Shown here piece by piece: positions 1-11,355 of a stretch of DNA of 64,000 nucleotides; the first letter of the stretch is position 1, and the number at the start of each line of letters is the position of its first letter. The translations under genes were made by a program, and so were the position numbers. The notes under the pieces are model-generated. The model was not told the origin of the DNA, did no database searches, and saw only the letters and a list, made by a program, of their open reading frames with translations. The DNA is from Wyeomyia smithii (lineage: Eukaryota; Arthropoda; Insecta; Diptera; Culicidae), in assembly GCF_029784165.1 (NCBI RefSeq), contig NC_073695.1, positions 207,347,781 to 207,411,780 of the forward strand. Reading direction: 5' to 3'.

Positions 1-689
1 TGGGTAAATTAAGGTGTTCATGAGCAGAAACGCGTACAGTCGTACGATACGTAAGGTAACCGAAATCACTTAACCTCCACGATTCGCTTGTATCCCGTCA
101 CTGCAAATATGATAAGGTTTCAAACATGTTGGCACCTGGCGCGCTTTCGTGAGTTCATATATCGAAGATCGCACCACTTACCTCGGGGAAGTGCGTGTAC
201 GTCGGGTTCAAAATCGGAAGAGTCGGTCAGTTCCTCTATTAGTACAAAACTCGTTATTCCGGTCGTACTCCTAAAATCCCTAATCAATGAAATGAAACGT
301 CTTAGAAACATAAAAGATAGGTTCGCGAAAAATATCTTAGTGGACGAGTGCCCATAAATACCGCCAAGAGTTTTATCTTATGTAGAGAAGAAACGCGACA
401 GACAACTAACACAAAATTCCTATACGCGTGGTGCTTGTGGAGTGTGCAGGAGTATATCCGGCCTCTAGTAACAACAAGTATCGAACTAACACCCCTTTCC
501 TTCCTTCCTTTGATCTACGTTCTAGACCGGCAGGCGTCGGTACTGATCAGCATGCAGGGATTATTGGAGATGCACATCGGAATGCTAAATCCCAATCAGG
601 AATCACTAAATTCGATTTACCACTCCAATCGATCCTGGTCAGTAACGAAGTGGCAACCGGTGGTGATCAATCAAGCTCAAGCTCAAGCA
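1..689. other. Unrecognised non-coding sequence
   Basis: No gene is recognised. Reading frames of 89 to 161 codons cross this stretch, but they overlap one another in different frames and strands and show no family motif, signal peptide or splice context, so I treat them as chance frames. A short direct repeat of the hexamer TCAAGC lies near 672-690, just before the inverted-repeat arm. Confidence 0.5.
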
Positions 690-1170
690 GACTTTTTTCT
701 TCTGCTGTGTGCAGTGCTTTTGCTGATCGCACAAAAATCACTCTACTGGGGATATACGAATTTCTCTCAAATTTATAATTTTCACTCTCCCTCTTCTTTT
801 TATGCCAGGTCAGAGAAAAATTACAAAGTTTAAGTTGTAACCTGCTATAACCTCTAATACTAGTTCTAGATAAAGCCAGGTGTCATCGTTTCTCCTCAGA
901 GAATCACTAGCGCGTAGAAGGAAGGACGTTACGCACAAAAACTACACAACAGAGCTCACTGTATTGCTTTTACAATGAGTCTCTCGAGCATATATCAAAT
1001 GAGGGGAGCATCTGGTAGGAAAGTAGATTACGTTTACTTTGTATCTCGGAACTGAGAAAAAAAATTCTAATATCTCAGCAGTGCGCACTGTTGTGTACTT
1101 TCGTGTATCCTTAGTAGAGTGATTTTTGTGCGAGCGGCAGAAGCACAGCACAATGCAGAAAAAAGAAGTG
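690..1170. repeat. Inverted-repeat pair, possible MITE
   Basis: The segment at about 690-760 reappears as an imperfect reverse complement at about 1099-1170. The best-kept core is GCACAAAAATCACTCTACT, and the arms look roughly 75 to 80 percent alike by eye. The arms enclose about 340 bp with no coding signal. I could not find a target-site duplication, so the outer limits and superfamily are unknown. It could be a diverged non-autonomous DNA transposon or simply two oppositely inserted repeats. Confidence 0.5.
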
Positions 1171-2197
1171 TGGGGCAAAACAACAGGAGGGTTGTGTGCA
1201 AAGCCACGACCGCAAGGTTGAAGTAGAATACTTTTACAAGAAAGATAACCCGACTGCTCTCGTGTCAGTAATTTTTTCTAGTAAATAAACGTTAACTAAT
1301 CAAATCAATCGAATTTTGCGCTTCAACAAGGATTGCCCTTTTTCAATAATATAGTAGGTTGCTTGTCATGGTTGGGGCTTGACAATTTTTAAATTTTGAG
1401 ATGAAATTTTTTCGGATGTCGTGCTAATGACTGAAGGAAAAGATAATTCAGTACGTTCTGAGACACGGAAATAAAGTATAATTTATAACTTTGACAAATT
1501 AAAAAATGTAAATTAACTCATGAGAAAACATTAACGCTTTAATCATTAGGTTTTTATTTCATTCTGAAAAGGTCAATTTAGTATAGGATAAGATCCCGAT
1601 TACATCTTTGCGTTATCACTGACAGTGCGAACAAAGTATTAGTTTTGATAAAGTAAACAATGAAATGCTGATATAACACTCAACACTAGACGGCTCACGT
1701 GTTGTCAAAATAAGTCTACTTTTCATTGAATGTATTTAATAGTGCCCACTATCGCACAGAGACTGCATTTCACTAAAGTGCCTCACTGCATCAGCCGCTA
1801 TCGATGCTGAGATCCGCTGCAACTAGTGCGCTATCCATTACTACGCCACAGCTGTAGCCGCTAACCGCCATCGCTGGTATCCACTGCACTGCTAGTGCTG
1901 CTGCTAAGGGAGGACGACTGTCGTTGTCGCTGCCTAGAACTATTATGAGCGGCTTCGGCTGAAACAGGCTCTTATATAGGCCAAATAGCATGTTTCAAAT
2001 TGGTATTCATATAACATTGGTATTCATATAATATTGGTATAATTCATATATATGGTATAATTCAAGGTATATGATTCTGTCGACCGTGCTTGGGTAGCAA
2101 TCATATAACGACCAATCAGAGGTCGAATTTTTCGTTTTGACAAGGCTTGACTATTTTCAATAGTACAATAGTGTGTATAATAAAATAACAATTACAC
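1171..2197. other. Unrecognised sequence with short AT tandem repeat
   Basis: No gene is recognised. At about 2001-2065 a 15 to 17 bp unit containing TTGGTATTCATATAA is repeated three to four times with decay. The 66-codon reverse-strand frame at 1791-1991 lacks recognisable motifs. Confidence 0.45.
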
Positions 2198-2199
2198 TA

Positions 2200-2508
2200 A
2201 AGTCGCTTTTTACGCGGGGGATACGTGCCGCGTAAAAAAAACCGCCTAAATTCCGGAATTCGCGTAAAAAAACGAGTAAACTCCGGAATCCGCGTAAAAA
2301 AAACCGCGTAAATTCCGGAATCCGCGTAAAAAAAAACCTGCGTTAATTTTGAAATCCGAGTGAAGAGGAACCGAAATCCGAGCAAAACGAAATACCGAGT
2401 AAATTCAGGAATCCGCGTAAATAAGAACCACGTAAATTCCGGAATCCGCGTAAAAAACCGCGTAAATTCCGGAATCGGCGTTAAAAAAACCCGCGTAAAA
2501 AGCGACCT
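2200..2508. mobile_element. TA-flanked MITE, 'ACGCGG' family, copy 1
   Basis: A 309-bp element has terminal inverted repeats of the form AGGTCGCTTTTTACGCGGG (one mismatch at the left end) and is flanked by TA on both sides. The interior is a minisatellite of about eight units of 33 to 37 bp carrying CCGGAATCCGCGTAAA. The repeat lacks stops in several frames and so gives false ORFs on both strands. Related copies lie at 41810-42001 and 50147-50460. A TA target duplication suggests the Tc1/mariner/pogo group, but no transposase is present to confirm that. Confidence 0.8.
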
Positions 2509-2510
2509 TA

Positions 2511-3079
2511 GCGTATCTTCTTTTTGGAAGAATCTTAGAAGATTTCCCAATATATCGCTGCAAGAACGAAGGAAATCCATCCAATACTAACCGATTTATT
2601 AGCATTTGAAATTGGACATATTTTTAACTTTTTTCGGTTCTAGATTTTCATTTCACATCCCTATGTAGCCGAACTTTCTGAGAGAAGTATTCTACTCCAA
2701 AATTGATACATGCAGCGCTCATGCTGGAGAAGAAGTGTGCGGTGAATTTTCTTTTTTTGCTTTTTTCACATGATGAGGAGAATAACGGGTGACAACTAAA
2801 AAAATGGAATTTTTTTCTACTGCTGTCAGATAAAGGTGGATGAATTAAAAAAAAAACTGATTTATTTTCCATGAAGAGACAATCATTATGAACTAACAAA
2901 AAATATTGAACATTTTAGAAAGGTCTGTTACCGGCTTTCCGACGGAGCTTTCTTATAATGCCGATACAAGAGCGTTGTACGGTCTTCACGTCGGCTTTTC
3001 AAATGCATTTCTCAATTCTACCAATCAACTGCTTGCAATTCATTGATCTTTAGTTATGTTTGCACCAAGGGAACTCACA
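2511..3079. other. Unrecognised AT-rich sequence
   Basis: I see no gene, splice pair or structured repeat in this stretch. It contains A/T homopolymer runs only. Confidence 0.45.
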
Positions 3080-3500
3080 ATCTTGAAGAAATCTTCGATT
3101 GGACGATACTAAAGTAGATTCGTTGGGTTGCGTATCTGGGATAAAAATAGAGTCGAGTGGTTGTTCATAAACGTTTGTGTTTTTGACGTAATGTTAAGGT
3201 ATTTTATCTGGTCAAAACACATACTTTTTTTTAGAATGGTGTTTTATAAGAAATGGAATCATAATTTTCTTCATCCATTCGTTCTAGTATACATTTTGAT
3301 TGATAGTCAAGCAACTAGTCTTGAACCATGATTTAGACAAAAAGGAAAAAAGTCCTTTTCTGTTCACTACGCTGGCCTGACTTCCAATATCTTCCTGGCG
3401 GATTTTTGTCGAGGTTCTCAGGAAGTTACACAGGAGAAACCGGAAGATTTTCGCTTTCAAAATGGTTAACTTTTTGCCAAAATTGTTTGTGCATATCATA
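3080..3500 (-). pseudogene. Tc1/mariner-like transposase remnant, copy 1
   Basis: Read on the reverse strand, the stretch near 3085-3215 encodes the tail of a DDE transposase: a degraded FW/F-x-P-D-K segment, then TQTF, RNPTNL, and RPIEDFF at 3085-3105. The second catalytic D lies near 3206-3208 and the E in RPIED near 3094. Allowing one frameshift, about 37 residues separate them. That spacing is the signature of the DD37E group of IS630-Tc1-mariner elements reported from mosquitoes. In-frame stops and indels show it is dead. A sister copy in the same orientation lies at 60195-60620. The part upstream of the catalytic segment (3210-3500) is homologous to the sister copy, but I cannot assign it to a domain. 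Confidence 0.5.
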
Positions 3501-4135
3501 GCAAATTGTACAATGGAGCAATTCTCGATGAAATCGTCCCACTGGTGACATGAGGTCTTTCAAAAGGATATTTTCATGTCTAAATGATTGAAAGTAGCGA
3601 AAAAATGAGAAAACTACTTTGGTTAGTTCATATTGATGGAACCCTCGGGCACAAATCGGTTAAACGGTTTTTACAAAAATTGAATTTTGAGAAATTCTTG
3701 TCCTTTTTATTGATTTATTTCTCTTGAATTTGTTATTGAACCCCCTGCAACCAACACATCGTTTTCAAGAGGAATAATAGAGCTTTCATTTGAAGTAGAA
3801 AAAAATTGGCTGCCATCTTGGATTTCGCCGCCATCTTGGATTTCATCAGAAAAACGTGTTTTTGAGCAAGTTCGCAACCACCGATTTTGAATTTGACATC
3901 GCCATTGGAAAGCTGAGAAAAAATTCTTTAAGATACATTTAAAATATTAGGTGAGCATTGAGGTTATCTTGTCATTCTGGTCACTTTTCAAAATCGAGCT
4001 TCAAACAGTTCAACGCATGACTCGCGTCCAACTCAACTCAACGCAATATACTGAGCCTGTGGTGTGCGTATGATGTGGACAGTCAGTATTCCTAGTTCAC
4101 AGGTAGTAAGTGCACCCACGCACCGTAATATTTGA
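3501..4135. other. Unrecognised sequence with short duplicated motif
   Basis: No gene is recognised. The 15-mer GCCATCTTGGATTTC occurs twice 18 bp apart (about 3813 and 3831). Confidence 0.4.
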
Positions 4136-5370
4136 ATAGCCTTTAATCTATTAGAACTCGTTAATTTCACACTCGCTGCAATGGATAGAGGTAACTACGT
4201 TGAAACATTATATACCGATTATAGTAAAGCTTTCGATAGAGTCGATATAACATTACTGATTTTCAAACTAAAACGCATTGGACTAGATAACCAACTCGTG
4301 AAATGGATTGAATCTTATTTGACGAACAGAACACAATTTGTCCGTTTCAAAGGCCATCTCTCTGATCCAGTGAAGGTAACATCTGGAGTTCCGCAAGGAT
4401 CACATTTAGGACCCTTACTATTCATTTTGTTCGTTAATGAGTAACCCTTTTACTTAACCAGATCAAAATTTTAATCTATGCCGACGATATGAAATTGTAT
4501 ATGGAGATTAAAAACCAGTCTGACCTCGAATTGTTTCAGTTGCAGATCAATACCCTCTATACTTGGTGTCTGAAAAGCTTACTTGATATAAATATTAAGA
4601 AATGTAATGTCATATCATATACAAGAAAACTTTCAATGCAAACTATGAACTATTACATAGGCCAACAACTTGTAGAGAGATGTACCAAAATGAGAGACTT
4701 AGGAGTGATCCTCGATTCGAAACTCACTTTCGTGAATCATTATAACACAATAATCAACAAAGCCAACAGTATGCTTGGTTTTATTAAACGTTTCAGTTAT
4801 CATTTCAAGGACCCATACACAATAAAAACTCTTTTTGTGAGCTATGTTCGATCAATATTAGAGTACTGCAGTATAGTTTGGTCCCCATATCAAGAAGTTC
4901 ATATCAATCGTATTGAATCAGTTCAAAAAAAATTTCTGGTTTTTGCATTAAGAAAACTCAATTGGGCATCATATCCTCTCCCTTCTTACGAATCTCGCTG
5001 CATGCTTATTAATATCGAAACTCTGAAGAAACGACGAGAAACAACCATGATTACCTTTGTAAACGATATGATCTCACAACGTGTTAATTCACCAAATCTG
5101 CTGGAAACTCTTAACTTTTATGCTCCTTCTCGTCCTTTAAGAACGCGCAATATTTTTACTAACAATAATTACCGGTCACTGTACGCCAAACATGGACCAA
5201 TTAACAGCATCATGAACGCATACAACAAACACTGCGAGAATATAGACGTTACCATGTCCCGGAACGCATTAAAAAGCGCATTACGTGCTAGAACTCGATA
5301 GCTTAAGATTAACGTATACATTAGAATTGTAGTCTACATTGATTGACGAAATAAATTAAATTAATTAATC
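4136..5370 (+). pseudogene. CR1-clade non-LTR retrotransposon, copy A (5'-truncated RT)
   Basis: This is the reverse-transcriptase half of a CR1-clade (T1/Q-like) element. From 4142 the frame reads through YTDYSKAFDRVD, then SGVPQGSHLGPLLFILF, and stops at 4442-4444. A frame change moves the rest into another frame, where the catalytic YADD box lies at about 4477-4488. The frame then stays open to 5301 with the C-terminal CR1 blocks VRSILEYCSIVWSPY, RIESVQKKF, RKLNW and LPSYESRC. The endonuclease domain is missing, so the copy is 5'-truncated near 4136. The short 3' UTR ends in AATAAATTAAATTAATTAAT. Copy B at 10185-14030 is homologous throughout and helps place the frameshift. It cannot encode a working polymerase. 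Confidence 0.8.
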
Positions 5371-5810
5371 AATTGGCTGAATTTCGTTAGGTAGCAAACG
5401 TACCCTTTTCGTCGATAATTCTCGGTAATAATTTTATGATCATATATTCATGATTTGACTAGGAAAGAAATCTTATTTTGGTTTTAGAGTACGACAAAGA
5501 TGAACTTCATACTTTGTTTTTTTTTTTTTTTGTTTGACGTAGAATTTCGTCTTACGCAACATAGTGGTGCATGTTAAAAAACCGAAAACATCGAGACCGT
5601 CACGAAAGTTGTCTTCTTTCTAAGAAATTCAAAAGCAACTTAATTCGCAACAAAGACATGCCAATGTAGCAAAAGACAAAAAATACTCATTCTACTTTTG
5701 ATTAAAACCACATGTTTTGTAAGCAAACCGTAAGGCTGAATCATGCAGTCCTCTACATGAGAAAACACATCTGCCAGTCTAGTATTCACTAAGGAAGACG
5801 GATGATAAAC
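5371..5810. other. Unrecognised sequence, poly-T run
   Basis: No gene is recognised. A run of about 14 T lies near 5518-5531. Confidence 0.4.
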
Positions 5811-6158
5811 CTACGTTGGAATTTTATTAACTAAGTCTTTGCTAGAGGGACAGCAAAAGTGCTCTAGTCTATAACGACTTTCTGATAGCTGTTTGAATTG
5901 TAGGTTCCAAGAGGATGCAGTTAAATGGGGCAATTTAAAAGGCTTCTTTTCTGAGTTCCTTTTTATCTTTTTTTTCACTCTTAGTTTGAACGTCAGGAAA
6001 CTGTGTTTGTTCAGTTTCCTCTCTGTATAAGCAAGCCATTCCGGTTGAGAGTAACTTCCCAAGAGTTTCATTATTTTTGCAGCATCCTGTAAAACTTTTA
6101 TAGCATACAGAGCCGTTTGAAACTTGAATTGTTTGGACCTGCCAGTAAAAACAAGGGA
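5811..6158 (-). CDS. Possible terminal exon, unknown protein
   Basis: On the reverse strand an open frame runs from a splice-acceptor-like tract (pyrimidine-rich stretch ending TTTTTACTGGCAG, at about 6142-6154) to a TAG stop at 5811-5813. It encodes roughly 110 residues, lysine-rich in the middle (KLRVKKKIKRNSEKKPFKL), with no repeat character and no homology that I recognise to the mobile elements in this window. No signal peptide or membrane segment is apparent. No clear polyadenylation signal follows closely. It could be the last exon of a host gene lying to the right on the reverse strand, an old pseudogene or a chance frame. I do not assign a function. Confidence 0.25.
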   Translation of the reverse strand, partial: SLVFTGRSKQFKFQTALYAIKVLQDAAKIMKLLGSYSQPEWLAYTERKLNKHSFLTFKLRVKKKIKRNSEKKPFKLPHLTASSWNLQFKQLSESRYRLEHFCCPSSKDLVNKIPT

Positions 6159-6199
6159 TTTAAACAGGATTATCATTCTATTTTTAATTTAAGGAAGGG

Positions 6200-9100
6200 T
6201 GTTACAATTTTATATCGTCGTGTATACGTACAATGTTTTGAGCCGATTCCTCACTTTTGAAATAGATCATCGAGAAGCTAATTCAGGCGGAACGTTCCGC
6301 TTTGTCCCAAGTGTTCTCCCCATGCGATGCCATTTTCGATTTTTAATATTTCACCCTACATTCGTTGCAGTTGATGATGCTGCTTTGGACTAAAATAGAA
6401 CAGCCTCGGGTGTGTGGTGGTTGAAACACAGTGGTGTGTACAATGCATGTGATCAACATGTAGCATCTTTGCCCCTTTTGGGCATTTTTTCTCTAACCGA
6501 TGCCTTCTTCTGTAGTGCACACGGCTTCCATCGGATGAGAATCTGCAGTGGTTTTGAGTACGTGACCAACACATTGTGCAACGATGCTTATATTGATGTA
6601 CGACATCGTTTTAAGGCCTGAACTATTGCTGTGAATGTTTTTTGGTATTATAGGTTGTTGAAGAAAATCAAGCAGTTTCGATTTACTACCTTATCACATT
6701 AAATTGAAACAATAGATTACCAAATCATCAAATAGAAACGATAAATTCATGATAAACGACTCTAATTCATCCGATTCAAGTTATGACGAAATATTTTTTC
6801 GATATTTTTCTATTGAACAGTACAATAATCTTGGGTTTTCAATTACCGCATGCTTTACTAATTTAATTTGAAATAATGAATGCAAGAGTTGGTTTTCTCT
6901 GACTTCACTCCGCCTTCCAATGAAGTGCATCATTTCTCCACCATTATCCATTAAATACCATAAATTATACCAACTTCAACCTACAACTTACATCACAATC
7001 TCCGACCATCAGCAAAGGGGACCTATTAGCCTTCGGACGAAAGTTCTTCGGTTAGCTGCAAACTTTTCTCCAATGGGCGTCTGTTATTGATTTCCTGTTG
7101 CACTCGGCTCGTTGCCAGTCGTGGTTCACAAGAGCTTTTCGCGAGTGTCCGCTGGTGATACACCTGTGATACAGCTAACTGATACAAAACGAACCAGTTT
7201 TCAAACGTCATTTAACCGCCTCCGCAATTAGCATATCTCGCTCAACTGAGGTTCGCTAATTGAAAGTGAGTTTCGCAATGGATGTGACAAACCTCTTCGC
7301 TCCAGCCGGAGATGGGCACGAGCCATTGCCGCGCTGTGCTGGCTATCTGTGTCGCTTCATCTCTGGATGTCTGCTACGGATATGGGTACAGCAGCAGGAT
7401 ACTGAGTACCCTGGCATAATTAAATTAGCGCATCGTCGGTCGGTCCGTCGTCGATCAGTGCTGCCAATGTTGCTCAGTTCAAGTTCTTTTGTTTACTGGA
7501 CCGTTTGCTTCGGACCATCGCATGCATGCATCAGGGAAAAGTCCTCCGCAAAGCTGACCAACACGCGGGACAAATGCGAGTGAATTTAATCAGAGATTAA
7601 ATTTGTGATTTCCGTTGTTCCAGTGCAATGTCTGTCTCGCTGCCAGTGGGGCTGCCCTGCAGGATTAAATCTCGGACACAAACACTCGCACACACGCGTG
7701 TCTGCTTGATCGCTGTAATAAATTCTGATTTGCGATAATAACCGGCTGCGCGGTATTCGTGATAGCACATTCGGAGTTTTCGTTGTGCTATTTTGTTGGT
7801 AGATTTGATATGAAAAAATATCGTGGGACGCTGAACACACGAACCCGGAGCTTAGAGAAGATTCTCGAGGCTGCGGGATTGAAAAGTCTGTCTTCTCTAA
7901 CTGGGTGAAACGAAAATCATCACACAAGAAAAAAACTAATTCACCGACAAAACAAAGGCATCGTCATCAGCCGGGACCGGTTTGCCGACTTAATGTTGGT
8001 GGAGAGCAGAATAAATTGATTATTATTACTTTAAATTGTCTGAATTTCAACGGTTCGCTACAGCATGTGTGCCTTATGTTATCTTCTTCCAACTCGTTTC
8101 GAAGGTCGACGGTTGTGCGACGCCAGCGAGCCGACTAGCATGATTTGTATAATGTTTATTCGAGTCACATTTTTTCAGAAACTACTGGTATTGTAAGATC
8201 CGAAAGAAAAGTATCGTGTTTTAGTTTAGTTCAACACTTTTCGATGCTCGTGGTAAAATGTTCTACTAAAGCATTTTGGGTCTATTTCTGTTCCTAATAA
8301 AACCTTCAGCTAGTTGCGTCCGCAATCTTATCCAGTTTCAAAATTACCCAATTCACAATATATTGCTAATCAACCCCAATATGTTCTAATTTCTGACTGA
8401 CACAGTACCCTTTACTTTCCATATCTCGTTCCAGATAGCAATTACGACTACAACAGCAGCAGCAACAAAAGTTAGCAACCACCACTGCTATCGCGTTCGG
8501 CCCCCGCTGCCAATGGTGTCGCGCGTCCCCCCTGCGTGCCTTCTAACCAAGTGAACGGTTTATTCATGGCATTCCTTCCCCAATAGCCGAGAACTTGTCC
8601 GCGTGCGTCCGTATTTGCGTAGGTACAATTTGGCGTGTGTAAGTGTTGTTCTACAATGTCGTACCTTCTCGGGGGGCGTACCTTTAGGCGAGCTAGGTGC
8701 AACGGCGGCTAATAGAATTATACACCGTTCAATCGAACGTTTGCACCGAACGGTCCTGAAGAAGAAGACAAAAAAAGCAGTTGGAGGGGTGTTCCTTATG
8801 TTGTAATTATTCGCGTCGAGATATGAGTTTATATTAAAATTACCTAAGTTTAATCAGCGATACCCAACAGAAGCAATCTGCATGGGTAATCATCAGATAA
8901 TCGATGGAATGAGAATTTGCGAAGTGAAGTTAAGTCAAGGAACTTTTGCATGGGTAATTCCCAGGCTCCCCATTTAGCCTTCCTTTTCGTTGAATTTTAC
9001 AATACTGACTTCCTGATGAAATAAGTTTCTCTCATAATAAAACTTTCTGAAGAGTACGTAAATATCCCCGCTTGTCCATGGGAGGCGGAGGCAGTAAAAA

Positions 9101-9523
9101 TAGAAATCTGTCAAATTTTTTTGAATCATTACTTTTGTGTTTTCGTCGTTTTTTTGGAAAGGTTTCTCAGATATGTTAAGCACATAATAAGAACCTTCTA
9201 AGTATTTCAGGTAAGATAAGATATATTTCTTTTGTTTTGTTTTCTCTCGTTAGCAGAGGCACTTTTAATTTTTTGGGGTATAAACAATTATTACAAAAAA
9301 TTTGTTCCAAATTTTCGAGGCACTTTCAACTAAGTTATGAGTTAAATGGCGAATCAGTTTTGTCTTTAGTTTCATCATTTCTATGTAATGCTTTTTTCTT
9401 GCATTTAGAAGAGTTCTCCAACCATTGGACTGAATTTCGAATCTTTTCTCGTTGGAACTACTTCATTAATTTGACTCAAATTTGGGATCATTTTTCTTAT
9501 TTTTGCTTTTTTTCCTCCTGGAT
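6200..9523. other. Unrecognised, possibly single-copy non-coding DNA
   Basis: This 3.3 kb shows no mobile-element motif. Parts (about 7020-7700 and 8440-8800) are visibly more GC-rich and CpG-containing than the surroundings. A frame beginning at an ATG in good context (7278, CGCAATGG) runs about 100 codons to 7583, but its product resembles no family I know. The stretch could be intergenic or intronic regulatory DNA. Confidence 0.35.
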
Positions 9524-9730
9524 TTTAGGAGCAGGGCCGGATTTAGACGCTGGGAGGCCCGGGGCAAATTTGTCTTTGAGGCCCTCTTTTCTTAAAATAT
9601 TTAGAGGTAACGTTCTAACGTTCTGGAAGGTGACGCGCAAAAAAAAAGTCGCCCCAGGATTAGGGGGGCCCCTTGAATCGGGAGGCCCGGGGCATTTGCC
9701 CCCCCCCTCAAATCCGGGCCTGTTTAGGAG
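9524..9730. mobile_element. hAT-like MITE, 'CAGGGCCGG' family, copy 1
   Basis: A 191-bp element (9532-9722) begins CAGGGCCGGATTT and ends AAATCCGGGCCTG. It is flanked by an exact 8-bp target duplication TTTAGGAG (9524-9531 and 9723-9730), which also fits the nTnnnnAn pattern common for hAT elements. The interior is GC-rich, with runs such as GGAGGCCCGGGGCA, and has no coding capacity. A second copy with its own perfect duplication is at 56938-57129, and a longer relative is at 56133-56588. Confidence 0.88.
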
Positions 9731-10184
9731 TGTTGTCAAGCATAAGGTTAACTCACTTTTTTGGATTTTTCAGTTTTCCTGAGAACTTGTTGAACTAAAA
9801 TTGAAATTATATTTACTTTTTCACTTCCTGTTTACAATGTTTTCAATCAAGTCGAGAAGTATCTCGAAGTGTTTTCATGCAATTTGATGCATTTGTTTTT
9901 TATCTTGTCTAACCTATAGAAAAGTTTTTTTCTTTCCAGTTTCTTCCTCCCAATTTATTTTATTTTTTTGTTTTGTTTTTGGTTTATTCTAGTATAGTTT
10001 ACAACTATACTAGAAATAAGTGGCGTATCGAGGATATCCTTCTTGCTTATGTTTGTTAAAAAGTGTGAATTTTTAGAATGATGAGAGGCAGGTTGATAAC
10101 CAATTACTATCATAAAGCAAAACGGGATTAGAAAAATCTACTCTCAATACGGGCTTCCTTTTAGTAGGGATGAGAACGGGATAT
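9731..10184. other. Unrecognised sequence with a small perfect hairpin
   Basis: At 9987-10015 a 13-bp perfect inverted repeat (TTCTAGTATAGTT and its complement) is separated by 3 bp. Nothing else is recognised here, although the 5' part of the neighbouring CR1 copy may reach into it. Confidence 0.5.
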
Positions 10185-11355
10185 TATTAGAGAGAAAAAG
10201 TGATCGGGATTTATCACTATCTGATTAGGAATCAGATGGAGGAGTGCTTGTGGCTGTTGGAGCTCAGTATGATTTTGAGCAAATTTAAAGATGTCTGGGT
10301 TAAAGTTTTTTTGAAGGGTGAAATCAATATTTTCCACCCCACTTTGCCAAAAAGCAATCATATGAAGTATTATTAGGGACGGTAGAATTAGTGAATGATG
10401 AGTCCAACACTCACTCAAAAATTCAATATATCTGGAGATTTCAATCTAAATAATGTTAATTTTACTGTCGATGATGATAATGAATCCTGTAGTAGGGGAA
10501 AACGAAACTCTTCAATTGACTGTCAAGACAGATATAGTCAGCTTGGATTACATCAGGTTAACTCAATCCGATAAGAGCAAAACTGTTTTTTAGACTTTTT
10601 ATCCACCAATTGCACAAAGGATTTTAGTGTTGACAAAGCAGAGCATTTCCTATGGAAAAAAGAAAAGTTTCATACTGCAATTGAGTACTCGCTAATGATT
10701 GATACCGAGAGTTCACAACCCTCCTATCATGAGCCCGAATATAAATATGGCACTGGCATTCACTTCTAAAAAATGAAACAGATATGAACAAAGCGATTGA
10801 TAATTTCTTATCCTCACTGAACGGTTTTATAGACTCCACTATACCAAAATCAAAAAAGAAAACGGCTAGCTCCAAAGATCTACTTTGGTTTACCTGGGAA
10901 ATTAAAAATTAAAAGAATATGAAACAAAAAGCTCATAAAACTCACAAAAAGTTTAAAACCTAGAAAAAATTGACAGATATTCGAACATATGTAATGAACT
11001 GAATACTAAAATGTAGCGTATGAGAACACAAGGGTAAAAAATAACATTAAATCAAACGCTAAACAGGCTTTTACCCTCATTTATGAAAATTTAGCTCCAG
11101 CTAGACCCCTCTAGTAAAACCCCTGTGTTGGCTCCTCAACTTATCCCCTACGTCCGGACAATTTCCATCAGTCTCGAAAACATCTTTTCTTATACCGATT
11201 ATTAAGTCAGGTAAAAGATCTGATATCGCACATTACTGTTGTATTGCAATGATATCATGTATCCCCACACTTTTTGAAGCTATCGTAAATTTGATCATAT
11301 TTAATCAGGTAAAGAACCACATAACGTGCAACCAACATGGTTTCTACAAAGGAAG

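Noticed and set aside
2197..2580. 127-residue frame with TRIPEFTRFF-like repeats
   Set aside because: It is the translation of a minisatellite inside a MITE, open on both strands. The repeat explains it fully.
7278..7583. ATG frame of about 100 codons in good start context
   Set aside because: No motif or recognisable family, no splice support, and overlapping alternatives. Left as unrecognised sequence.
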